From contig CASFTV010000014.1 in the NCBI GenBank assembly GCA_949297765.1, positions 1 through 64,000 of the forward strand: a stretch of DNA of 64,000 bases, given 5' to 3'. Made by a program: the position numbers and the translations under genes. The DNA is from an uncultured bacterium. GTDB lineage: Bacteria > Verrucomicrobiota > Lentisphaeria > Victivallales > UBA1829. Positions within the stretch are counted from its first letter, which is position 1. Each line of letters begins with the position of its first letter. Under the pieces are notes generated by a model. The model was given only the letters and a program-made list of their open reading frames with translations, did no database searches and was not told where the DNA came from. Shown piece by piece: positions 49,744 through 57,492 of this stretch.

Positions 49744-52527
49744 TTACCTTTCTTTTTTTGTGTTGATTCCCTTGAATGGTTTCTGTTGACTGCGTTTGAG
49801 TTTTTCTTTCATGTCATCTGGAGCTGCCGCACGGAGATGCGGGAGCAGCATCTCCGGCGGACAGATCGCTGCAAGGTACAGCAGCCGCCCCTGATAGCTC
49901 AGAGACGGAAGCGGGTTTCCGTACAGATCGGCGAAACTGTGCGGGAAGGGCCCGGTGCAGAGAATTTCCGCCTGTCTGCGGGGATCGCCCGTAATGACGG
50001 CGACGGTCTGTTTCCCGTCGGAGAAGAGGGCGGCAAAGATACCGTCCGCCAGTTTATGCCAGCGGATGAATTTCTTTGTTTCGATCCGGCTGGCAAAGGC
50101 TGACATCGCGACCAGACCCGGATGCGGAAATCCGTCCGCTCCCAGCATGATCTGCAGTTCCGAACCCTGCGCCAGACTGGAATATGCGTGCGAGGTGTAA
50201 AGAAAGATTCGTTTGACTCCGAACGTGAGATGCGAGAGGAGAAAACGGATCTCCGCTTCCGCAATCCGGTGATAATTTTCCCTGCTCTGCCATGGAATGG
50301 TGTGCTTGTACAGTCCGGTCCGGGGATCGCCTTCGTCCGCGGTCGCGTAGCCGGACTGCCCTTCCGACATCAGGAACGGCTTGCTGATACCGCCCTCTCT
50401 GCGCAGGATTTCGCTGAAGGAGAGGTGCATGGTCTCTTCCAGACCGTCGCCGGGAAATCCGGCCGGTGCATTTTGGTGATAGGTGTGATAATCAATTTCG
50501 TCGCAGAAGGAGTATCCGCCCGCCGCGTAGAGCGCGGCATTCCAGGCCGGTGTACTGCCCCGGGAAGAGCTGAAGGCCGTGATCCGGCAATCCGGATTGC
50601 CTTTTTTCGCACCGAGACAGGCCAGTTTCGAGAGTCTGGCGTACGCATTGGCATTGTCGCGGAGGCTTCCGAACGTGAGATATCTGCCGCTCGTGGAATC
50701 GAAACCGTTGTGGAAGAAGAGCGGAAGCCAGGGCTCATTCCAGACGAACCAGTCGTCGATGACTCCCTTGTAGCGCCGGGTCATGGTTTCACAGTAGCGG
50801 GCGAAGTCGGCTTCATGTTCCGGGAGCGGCGTGAAGTAAACTCCGGCGTATCTGTTCCGGAAGGAGGGAAGATCTTTCAGCGCCGATGCCCAGACCGGTG
50901 CGCCGCCGAGCTGGCCGAACAGAAGAATGTGATTGTCCCGGTAGGCTTTGATCTCCTTGTCGGCGAAGCGCCACGTCCCTTTTTCCGGTTCCACAAAGTA
51001 CCAGCAGGAGAGGTGGCGGGCGCCGTCGTGCAGACGGACCCAGTTGAAACCGCCCGCCTTCATTGCCCGGATGGAGGATTCCAGCTGATTTGCATGAATG
51101 CCGAAGGGGCTGTCCGGCGCATCCTTTTTCCAGAAGCGCGGACGCGGCAGGCGCGTGACAACCATCTCGTTGACCGGCGAAACCGGTTTTCCGTCGCGGA
51201 AGGCCTGTGCTTCGATCCGGAACTGTCCGAAAGGATTCATGGTTTCGGGGAGGTAGCGGAGAGTTCCGCTTTTCCCTTCGGCATCGGGAAGGGGGAGGGT
51301 TTTTCCGTACAGATCGGTAACGGTGCTTTTCAAGCACACATCCCCGGCGTTCCCGGTGAGGTAGTAATTCAGCAGAGGCGCCTCGTCTTCAAACTGAATG
51401 CGGGAAACAGATGTCTCGGACGGAGGCAGGAAAAAGGAGATCTCATGTTCCCCCGACATCCGGTATTCCGATTCTCCCTCTTCCGCAACCCGGAACGCAT
51501 CGACATGGAGTTTCCCTTTCCCCTGGATTTTCAGCACAGCCGCAAGCCGGCGGATCGGAATCCGGGCGGTCAGCACGGCCCGTTTCCATTTGTCCTTCTG
51601 AGGCGAAAGGTTCCGTCGAGAGAGGGCTTTGCGACCATCCGCCATCAGGACCGCCGCAAACGTCCCGCTCCCCCGGTAGGAAAAGGAGACCGTGACCGGA
51701 CGGCGCGGATCACCCGCGGAAAACGGTTCAGAAAAAATGCCGACTTCCCCGTCCGTCGAGGAATCCAGTTTCAGCGCCGCTTCTCCGGAGGGACCGGTCA
51801 CCTCCGGATCCGGTTCCACCTCGGAACGCGACTGATGATTCCCTGCCAGCCGGCACCATCCGCTCTGCAGACCCTTCGGCAGCGTGCTGTTGCGTAGAAA
51901 ATTCACGGTCCCTGCCGGTTTCCGGATGACCCGGCGCATCTGTTCCATTTTCAGAAGTTCGTACTCCTGTTTCGAGACCTCTTCGATGCGGATGCGTTTG
52001 AAGTCGAGGATTCCGGTTTCGGCAATGTGCAGAAACAGCCCCTGCGGATTGGGTTCGTTGTAGACCGTCTTCGGAGAGAAGGGAAAAACCAGGGTCCGGA
52101 AGGAGGTACTTCGGGGGATGCGGAACTTGACGCCGGGCAAATCATACGGCTTATACATCCGGCGCAGATAGGGGGTGATCTCGCCGGTGAGCTGATTGCG
52201 GACCACGAAGGTCGCCTTGTAGAGCTTCTTCGCCTGAAGGCCCGGAAGACGGATGTTGAACTGGACGCCGGGCTTGTCGATGAAGAAGCGCAGGAAGGTG
52301 TCGCCCAGTTCGTCAGTGCCGCTTTCCGCCCGGCAGACTCCGGAGGACCACGCGGTGAAATCCTGATTCATCCCCTGCGGCATCGGTCCAGAATAGGAGC
52401 CCCTGGCCTGAACATGCAGAATGCCGGAGTGACGGTTGAAATCCACATCGACAATCTGCGGATTCCCCGCGGAAAGAAACGGGAGAGTCAGAAAAAAGAG
52501 AATCGAAAGGATCATCATTTTATGCAT
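49744..52527 (-). CDS. Secreted GH39-like glycosidase
   Basis: Exported enzyme of 927 residues: signal peptide 1-20, one beta-sandwich domain 24-185, a coil-like linker (185-205), a second binding-like domain 207-350, an Ig-like linker 360-455, then a GH-A barrel with acid/base E598 ('FVWNEPW') and nucleophile E722 ('LMSEGQS') and a beta tail. The sequence matches the other two GH39-like proteins along its length, but most residues differ, so substrates may differ. I chose the ATG at 52527 with AAGGAG ten bases upstream. It lies 29 bases after the pseudopilin at 52557. Confidence 0.84.
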   Translation of the reverse strand: MHKMMILSILFFLTLPFLSAGNPQIVDVDFNRHSGILHVQARGSYSGPMPQGMNQDFTAWSSGVCRAESGTDELGDTFLRFFIDKPGVQFNIRLPGLQAKKLYKATFVVRNQLTGEITPYLRRMYKPYDLPGVKFRIPRSTSFRTLVFPFSPKTVYNEPNPQGLFLHIAETGILDFKRIRIEEVSKQEYELLKMEQMRRVIRKPAGTVNFLRNSTLPKGLQSGWCRLAGNHQSRSEVEPDPEVTGPSGEAALKLDSSTDGEVGIFSEPFSAGDPRRPVTVSFSYRGSGTFAAVLMADGRKALSRRNLSPQKDKWKRAVLTARIPIRRLAAVLKIQGKGKLHVDAFRVAEEGESEYRMSGEHEISFFLPPSETSVSRIQFEDEAPLLNYYLTGNAGDVCLKSTVTDLYGKTLPLPDAEGKSGTLRYLPETMNPFGQFRIEAQAFRDGKPVSPVNEMVVTRLPRPRFWKKDAPDSPFGIHANQLESSIRAMKAGGFNWVRLHDGARHLSCWYFVEPEKGTWRFADKEIKAYRDNHILLFGQLGGAPVWASALKDLPSFRNRYAGVYFTPLPEHEADFARYCETMTRRYKGVIDDWFVWNEPWLPLFFHNGFDSTSGRYLTFGSLRDNANAYARLSKLACLGAKKGNPDCRITAFSSSRGSTPAWNAALYAAGGYSFCDEIDYHTYHQNAPAGFPGDGLEETMHLSFSEILRREGGISKPFLMSEGQSGYATADEGDPRTGLYKHTIPWQSRENYHRIAEAEIRFLLSHLTFGVKRIFLYTSHAYSSLAQGSELQIMLGADGFPHPGLVAMSAFASRIETKKFIRWHKLADGIFAALFSDGKQTVAVITGDPRRQAEILCTGPFPHSFADLYGNPLPSLSYQGRLLYLAAICPPEMLLPHLRAAAPDDMKEKLKRSQQKPFKGINTKKER

Positions 52528-52556
52528 TGGAAACAGACTCCTTTTCCTCACGGTTT

Positions 52557-53225
52557 TCACCAGAAGTTCCTTGCAGCACGGATTGCCGATTCCCGCATTC
52601 CTGTGACATGTCCGTCGGCGAACAGGACATTGGCCCCGGCTCCGTTGTAGTGGCGCCACCGGCCGCCCTCGTCAAGATTGACCATTCTGTCCACTGTGTT
52701 GGAGTCCGGATTGACCCATCCGGCGATTCCGGGCTGATCCATGTCGAACAGCAGCGATCTCTGCGAGGGGGTTGCCACTCGTGGGAGAAGCACTCCGCTG
52801 AGTTTGCTGTTCATGCCGAAGTGACGGGCGACAATGTACCGGAGATCGTCGATGCTCTTGATTTCCCTGATCGTCGAGGCTGGGCACTGGAACGGTTCCT
52901 TTGCCACATACCGCTCTCCTGTCTTTTCCAGCCAGCAGTGATCCATGACTGCAACATTTTTATGAACCGAATAAGCGCAGTCGATCCATTTTCCCTGATA
53001 ATATCCTTCCTGATTTCCATTGTAGAGCGGGATCACTCCGCCGTTCTGTTCCGTATAGACAAGAAGATAGGTCCCGACCTGACGAATGTTTCCGACACAG
53101 CGAATCGTCTGCGCCTTTTCCTTCGCGGAATTCAGCGCCGGAAGCAGAAGCCCTGCAAGAATGGCGATCACGGCAATCGTGATCAGCAGCTCCACCAGTG
53201 AAAATTTGGATTGCCGGATGGTCAT
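52557..53225 (-). CDS. Prepilin-like protein with N-terminal methylation motif (5)
   Basis: Pseudopilin-like protein of 222 residues. Methylation motif F8-E12 ('FSLVE') and hydrophobic helix; residue -1 is Lys. The C-terminal signature is a longer variant with 11 residues between His and DG ('HYNGAGANVLFADGH'). First gene of the five- or six-gene operon running down to 45180 or 43980; faces the AraC gene at 53375. AAGGGA precedes the ATG at 53225. Confidence 0.9.
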   Translation of the reverse strand: MTIRQSKFSLVELLITIAVIAILAGLLLPALNSAKEKAQTIRCVGNIRQVGTYLLVYTEQNGGVIPLYNGNQEGYYQGKWIDCAYSVHKNVAVMDHCWLEKTGERYVAKEPFQCPASTIREIKSIDDLRYIVARHFGMNSKLSGVLLPRVATPSQRSLLFDMDQPGIAGWVNPDSNTVDRMVNLDEGGRWRHYNGAGANVLFADGHVTGMRESAIRAARNFW

Positions 53226-53284
53226 GGATCCCTTTCCTTTCGTTTCAATGACGTTTCCTGTTCCTGTGAGATCTTTCTGTTCTT

Positions 53285-53290
53285 ATTATA
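53285..53290 (-). promoter_or_regulatory. -10 of the pseudopilin/GH39-like operon
   Basis: Consensus TATAAT on the minus strand, eight bases from TATTTGAAAA at 53299. No -35 is present at 16-18 bases, so an activator is probably needed. Confidence 0.6.
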
Positions 53291-53298
53291 GCACAAAA

Positions 53299-53330
53299 TA
53301 TTTGAAAAATAGTTTTCTGTGGAGTATATT
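53299..53330 (+). promoter_or_regulatory. AraC gene promoter with embedded TATTTGAAAA element
   Basis: TTGAAA (53302-53307), 17 bases, TATATT (53325-53330), 45 bases before the ATG at 53375. A related element TATTTCAAAAACAAC begins at 53332. Same design as 28037-28068. Confidence 0.6.
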
Positions 53331-53374
53331 TTATTTCAAAAACAACTAATTTTATTTGCTGGATTCTCATTGCG

Positions 53375-54283
53375 ATGAAAATTCTGACGGATCATTCCGT
53401 TTTTTTCGATCCCGCTCTCCGTTTTCAGATGAAAAAGGAGGGGTGTTCTTATTTCGCGCGGAACAATTTTGAATGGCAGTGTTCAACATTTCTTCCTCAG
53501 AAGCCGCAGGATGCGCTGATCTGGTGTGCCTCCATCTGGGAATCGAAGATGAGGGAAGGGTGCCACATGCGCCGGATTGATTCCAATTTTCTTGCGCTGG
53601 AATATGTCCGGAAGGGGTCTCTCTATGTCCGTCAGGACGATGCGGCGTTTCTGGCGGAGGAAGGGGATTTTTTCCTGCTCCGTCCCGGCGGCGATCTCGA
53701 ATTCATGACCGGCCCGCCGGGATTTTGTCTCAAGGATTCGGTCATTCTGTCCGGAAATCTGCTGGAGGATATTCTGAAGCGGACCGGTCTTGACGGGAAA
53801 AACTATCTTCCGGAGGTCAATGGCAAGAAATTTGAAATCCTGCTGCGCTCGTTCAAGGCGTTTTCAAAGAACTTTCACGCGGGAATGCTTCAGGAACTGG
53901 AACACCGGTCGTACGACCTGATTCTTCTGCTTAAGGAACCTTCGCCGGCCAAACGGTGTCCGGATGCTCTGATGGTGCTTCTGGGATTCATGGAGAACAA
54001 TCTGACGCAGCCGTTTTCGCTTCGGGAGCTGGCCCGGCGCTACGGTTGTTCGGTCTCGCATCTGACGCGCCTGTTCCATCTTCATTATGCTTCGACGCCC
54101 CACCGGATGCTCGTGGAGATGCGGATGCGTCGGGCGGTCAGTCTGCTGCTGGAGACGGATCTTTCCGTCAAGGAGATCGCCGCAAAAGTCGGGTATGAGA
54201 ACTCCCTGAACTTTTCCACGGAGTTCAAAAAGCGGCACCGGCTCTCTCCGCGTCTGTTCCGGAAGGGGGCTCCGTCGCTTTAA
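53375..54283 (+). CDS. AraC-family transcriptional regulator
   Basis: Regulator of 302 residues: cupin-like sensor half ('AEEGDFFLLRPGG') and two helix-turn-helix motifs ('SLRELARRYGCSVSHLTRLF', 'SVKEIAAKVGYENSLNFST'). A relative of the AraC at 28112. It is divergent from the pseudopilin/GH39-like operon and its last 59 bases overlap the 3' end of the next AraC gene on the other strand. Confidence 0.88.
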   Translation: MKILTDHSVFFDPALRFQMKKEGCSYFARNNFEWQCSTFLPQKPQDALIWCASIWESKMREGCHMRRIDSNFLALEYVRKGSLYVRQDDAAFLAEEGDFFLLRPGGDLEFMTGPPGFCLKDSVILSGNLLEDILKRTGLDGKNYLPEVNGKKFEILLRSFKAFSKNFHAGMLQELEHRSYDLILLLKEPSPAKRCPDALMVLLGFMENNLTQPFSLRELARRYGCSVSHLTRLFHLHYASTPHRMLVEMRMRRAVSLLLETDLSVKEIAAKVGYENSLNFSTEFKKRHRLSPRLFRKGAPSL

Positions 54284-55133
54284 GTTTCTCTGCGGGGAGG
54301 GCGGCATCCGGATTCCGGAAAAATCCCCGTTCTCTCCTCAGGCCGGAAGGGGTTTTTCCGAGACGGTGCAGAAGGGCTTTGGTGAAATAGTTCTGATCGC
54401 GGAATCCGGTTGCCTCCGCGATCTCTTTGATCCGTGCGCGGGTTTCATAAAGCAGACGGAGGGCGCTCTGAATCCGGTATGAGATCAGGAATTCCTGCGG
54501 CGGACAGCCGAAGTGCTCGCTGACGATCCGGTGAAGCGTCGAACGGTGCACCTGCAGCTCGCGGCTCATCCATTCGACGGTGACATCGGGATCGTTGTAG
54601 GTTTCCCGGACCAGTTTCTGGAATGCGTCGCAGAGTTCCCGGTTTGCCGTGTCGGAGCCGGCCATGGCAAGCGAGAGGATTTTGTAGGCTTCCGCTCCCG
54701 CGCAGAATTCGCCGCGCCGGGAACAGGAGCGGATCTCCTTCATCAGATTTTCAAACAGATCCACCGGACAGCTTCCCGCAAACCGGCTTTCCCGTTTGAG
54801 GTCGAATCCGCGGATCAGATCCGGCAGGTTTTCTCCGTCGATTGTGAGCCAGTAGTACTCCCAGAGCGGCGTCCGGCGGGTGAGGTCGTGAATTTCGCCG
54901 GGGAAGTAGAAACAGACCTCTCCGGGCTTCAGAATCCAGCTCGTTCCGTTCAGACGGAATTCCCCTTCTCCGCGGACTCCCCAGAACAGTTCGAGGAACT
55001 CTTTCCGCGCGTATCCGTCGCTCCAGCCGGGACCGGTGATGTAGTGGCCCGCCGAGCGTACATGAAGCAGAGCGCGGATGGTCCCGGACGGATACGGCCG
55101 GTAGATTTCCGCCAGCTTGTGCTGATCCTGCAT
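54225..55133 (-). CDS. AraC-family transcriptional regulator
   Basis: Regulator of 302 residues: cupin-like N-terminal half ('ILKPGEVCFYFPGEIHDL') and C-terminal AraC domain ('TVEWMSRELQVHRSTLHRIV', 'RIKEIAEATGFRDQNYFTKA'). It is divergent from the GH4/pseudopilin operon. The ATG at 55133 has AAGGAG seven bases upstream. Its 3' end overlaps the convergent AraC gene by 59 bases; the extra C-terminal tail past the HTH ('PDAALPAEKLKATEPP') is coded mainly in that overlap and is atypical. Confidence 0.88.
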   Translation of the reverse strand: MQDQHKLAEIYRPYPSGTIRALLHVRSAGHYITGPGWSDGYARKEFLELFWGVRGEGEFRLNGTSWILKPGEVCFYFPGEIHDLTRRTPLWEYYWLTIDGENLPDLIRGFDLKRESRFAGSCPVDLFENLMKEIRSCSRRGEFCAGAEAYKILSLAMAGSDTANRELCDAFQKLVRETYNDPDVTVEWMSRELQVHRSTLHRIVSEHFGCPPQEFLISYRIQSALRLLYETRARIKEIAEATGFRDQNYFTKALLHRLGKTPSGLRRERGFFRNPDAALPAEKLKATEPPSGTDAERAGAAF

Positions 55134-55167
55134 CGTCCATCTCCTTTTTGCGACATTTCTGCTAATT

Positions 55168-55196
55168 ATAATACACTTTTCCTCTTGTCGTTTCAA
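55168..55196 (-). promoter_or_regulatory. Promoter of AraC gene 54225-55133
   Basis: Minus-strand TTGAAA (55196-55191), 17 bases, TATTAT (55173-55168), 35 bases before the ATG. Its -35 touches the -35 of the divergent GH4 promoter. Confidence 0.65.
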
Positions 55197-55213
55197 GCGT
55201 TTTATGGTACAAT
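55185..55213 (+). promoter_or_regulatory. Promoter of the GH4/pseudopilin operon
   Basis: TTGTCG (55185-55190), 17 bases, TACAAT (55208-55213), 47 bases before the ATG at 55260. It overlaps the divergent AraC promoter back to back. Confidence 0.6.
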
Positions 55214-55259
55214 AAAACAGAAAACTGCAAAACCAACCGTGGAAAGGAGTTGTTTTCAG

Positions 55260-56645
55260 ATGGAAAAAGGACCGAAAATCGTTGTGATCGGCGCGGGGAG
55301 TTTCTTCTTCGGCCGTGCCGTTGTGTACAATATGGCGCAGAGTCCCGTTCTGCGGACCGGGACTCTGGCGCTGGTCGATACCGATCCGCAGGTCCTGGAG
55401 ACCATGATGCGTCTTGCCGCGCGGGCGAAAGAGTATTCCCGGGCGCCGTTTGAGCTGATCGGGTCGGCCGACCGCAGAGAGGTGATGAAGGGGGCGGATT
55501 TCGTCGTCACCAGCTTCTCGTTCCGGAACACCCACTACCGCGGAACCGATGTGCGCATCGCCCGGAAATACGGCGTGACCATGTGCTCCGGCGACACCAT
55601 TGGCCCCGGCGGAATCTTCCGGACTCTCCGCGAACTTCCGGAGATCCTGCGGATCGCCCGCGACATCCGCGAACTGGCGCCGGATGCCTGGATGATCAAC
55701 TTCGTCAATCCGACCGCCGCTCTCGGACTCGGCTTGATGCGTCATGCTCCCGGCGTGAGGAGCTTTGCTCTCTGCGACGATCTTCACGATCCGTACAAGC
55801 GGGCGGAATATCTCTTCCGCTGCGGCATCACCGCAAAACCGGAAATCCCGATTGCGCCGGAACATGATGCGAAGTTCGATCTCCAGATTCTCGGCGTCAA
55901 TCACTGCAATTTTGTCGTGAAGTGCGAGTACGACGGTGTCAGCCGGATGCCGCAGCTCCGGGAATGGGTCGCGGCGCAGGCGGAAAAAGAGCTGGAACGT
56001 CCCGCCGACCGGAGCGATTCCAAACAGCATTACAATTACAATTATGCGCTTCAGCTCTTTGATCTTTACGGGGCGTATCCCAATGCGCTCGGTCATGTCA
56101 AGGAGTATGTTCCCTTCTTTCAGGGATACGGGGTTTCTCCCGCCGAACCGGAGCCGATCGTTCCGTTCGACGCGTTCCGCCGCGCCGCCGAAATGGCCGC
56201 CCAGTGGCGGGAAACCGCCGCGTTTGCGGACGGGTCGCTGCCGATCGCGGACTTTTTCGCCCGGGGGAAGGGCGATCATGCCACGGACATCATTGAATCC
56301 ATGTGGGGCGGTCTCGGCAAAAAGTTCTATGTCAACACGGCAAACCGGGGTGCGGTCCCGAATATGGCGGACGACGCATTTCTGGAGCTTCGCTCCGATC
56401 TGGATATGAACGGGCCGCATCCTCTTCCGGCGGTTCCTCTGCCGTTCGGGGTGCTCGGGTTGACCCGTCAGGTGCTTGATACGCACGAACTGACCGTGGA
56501 GGCCGCGGTCTCCTGCGACCGGAAGATCCTGTACCGCGCGCTTGCCTGCGATCCGATCGTCAACAATCTCGGCGATGCGAAACGGATCATGGAGGAACTT
56601 CTCGAAGCGGAGCGCTCTCATCTTCCCTCCGAATGGTTCCGCTGA
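55260..56645 (+). CDS. GH4 NAD/Mn-dependent glycosidase
   Basis: Cytoplasmic GH4 enzyme of 461 residues, using NAD and a divalent metal for redox-assisted glycoside cleavage. The nucleotide fold is 'VVIGAGSFFFG' (8-18); 'FVNPTAAL' is at 148-155; metal ligands C172 ('FALCDD') and H215 ('GVNHCNF') are in place. The overall sequence fits the alpha-galactosidase/alpha-glucosidase/alpha-glucuronidase side of GH4; the exact sugar is uncertain. The ATG at 55260 has AAAGGAG upstream. First gene of a four-gene operon. Confidence 0.88.
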   Translation: MEKGPKIVVIGAGSFFFGRAVVYNMAQSPVLRTGTLALVDTDPQVLETMMRLAARAKEYSRAPFELIGSADRREVMKGADFVVTSFSFRNTHYRGTDVRIARKYGVTMCSGDTIGPGGIFRTLRELPEILRIARDIRELAPDAWMINFVNPTAALGLGLMRHAPGVRSFALCDDLHDPYKRAEYLFRCGITAKPEIPIAPEHDAKFDLQILGVNHCNFVVKCEYDGVSRMPQLREWVAAQAEKELERPADRSDSKQHYNYNYALQLFDLYGAYPNALGHVKEYVPFFQGYGVSPAEPEPIVPFDAFRRAAEMAAQWRETAAFADGSLPIADFFARGKGDHATDIIESMWGGLGKKFYVNTANRGAVPNMADDAFLELRSDLDMNGPHPLPAVPLPFGVLGLTRQVLDTHELTVEAAVSCDRKILYRALACDPIVNNLGDAKRIMEELLEAERSHLPSEWFR

Positions 56646-56656
56646 TCCGGAAAACA

Positions 56657-56680
56657 CGGGACGCCCCGAATGGCGTCCCG
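56657..56680 (+). other. Hairpin between GH4 and pseudopilin
   Basis: CGGGACGCC (56657-56665) pairs perfectly with GGCGTCCCG (56672-56680), six-base loop, no T-tract. Like 40450-40483, it sits just before a pseudopilin start and may set relative expression. Confidence 0.5.
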
Positions 56681-56710
56681 AAACTCTGATAACGAGAAAG
56701 GAGATTTGAT

Positions 56711-57475
56711 ATGACAAAGGCAGCCCGCTCCCATCCCTTCACCCTGATTGAACTCCTCGTGACCATTGCCGTGATTGCGATTCTTGCCGGTCTTCTTCTT
56801 CCGGCGCTGAATTCGGCAAGAGAGAAGGCTTATGAAATTGCCTGCCGGAACAATCTGAAGACCATCGGCATCGCCCAGACCGGATATTCGGCGGCCTTCG
56901 ATGAATGGATCGTTCCCAACTACAACAGCCGCTGGCGCGGCGGCCCGGAAGGCAATCTCTGGAACCTCGACGGCTACTGGACCGGACAGCTGACCCGTTT
57001 CGGAACGGTCTATGGCCGCTACAAACATTTGAAGAGCACTTACTTCTGTCCTTCCTACAAAGACTGGGACGACGGCTTCCCCGGAGGAAACGGCCAGTAT
57101 TACGTCTCCACCAATTCCAATTATCAGACGAACACCTTTCTCTGCGGCATGCGGGATCAGAATCCGCCGGGGGAACAGAACCGGATCAAAAAACTCAGCT
57201 CGGTGAAAATTCCGACTCTTACGTTGTTTGCCGGAGACTCCTTTGCCTCCGGCGGTGCCATCTCTTATTCTTCCTATATGGCCTATCGTCACGGCATGCG
57301 CGAGCTTCGGACCGATCAGACTCCTCCCGCTTCCACGCCGGTTCCGCCCGTCGGCCGGGCCAATATCATCATGATCGACGGCCATGTGGAGAGCGTTACC
57401 TATTCGCAGACTCTCGGCGGCACCAACTATACCAAACGCGGATTCCTGCTGGATTCCGGTTCAACCGATTTTTAA
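56711..57475 (+). CDS. Prepilin-like protein with N-terminal methylation motif (6)
   Basis: Pseudopilin-like protein of 254 residues. Methylation motif F10-E14 ('FTLIE'), hydrophobic helix; residue -1 is Pro, which would block most prepilin peptidases. The C-terminal signature is expanded: His in 'YRHGM' and 'MIDGH' are about 29 residues apart. AAGGAG precedes the ATG. Second gene of the operon, 17 bases before the next glycosidase. Confidence 0.9.
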   Translation: MTKAARSHPFTLIELLVTIAVIAILAGLLLPALNSAREKAYEIACRNNLKTIGIAQTGYSAAFDEWIVPNYNSRWRGGPEGNLWNLDGYWTGQLTRFGTVYGRYKHLKSTYFCPSYKDWDDGFPGGNGQYYVSTNSNYQTNTFLCGMRDQNPPGEQNRIKKLSSVKIPTLTLFAGDSFASGGAISYSSYMAYRHGMRELRTDQTPPASTPVPPVGRANIIMIDGHVESVTYSQTLGGTNYTKRGFLLDSGSTDF

Positions 57476-57492
57476 ATGAAAAAAGAGATGTT

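Noticed and set aside
13068-57475. A type IV pilus or type II secretion operon
   Set aside because: No assembly ATPase, platform protein, secretin or prepilin peptidase is present; only the pilin-like subunits occur.
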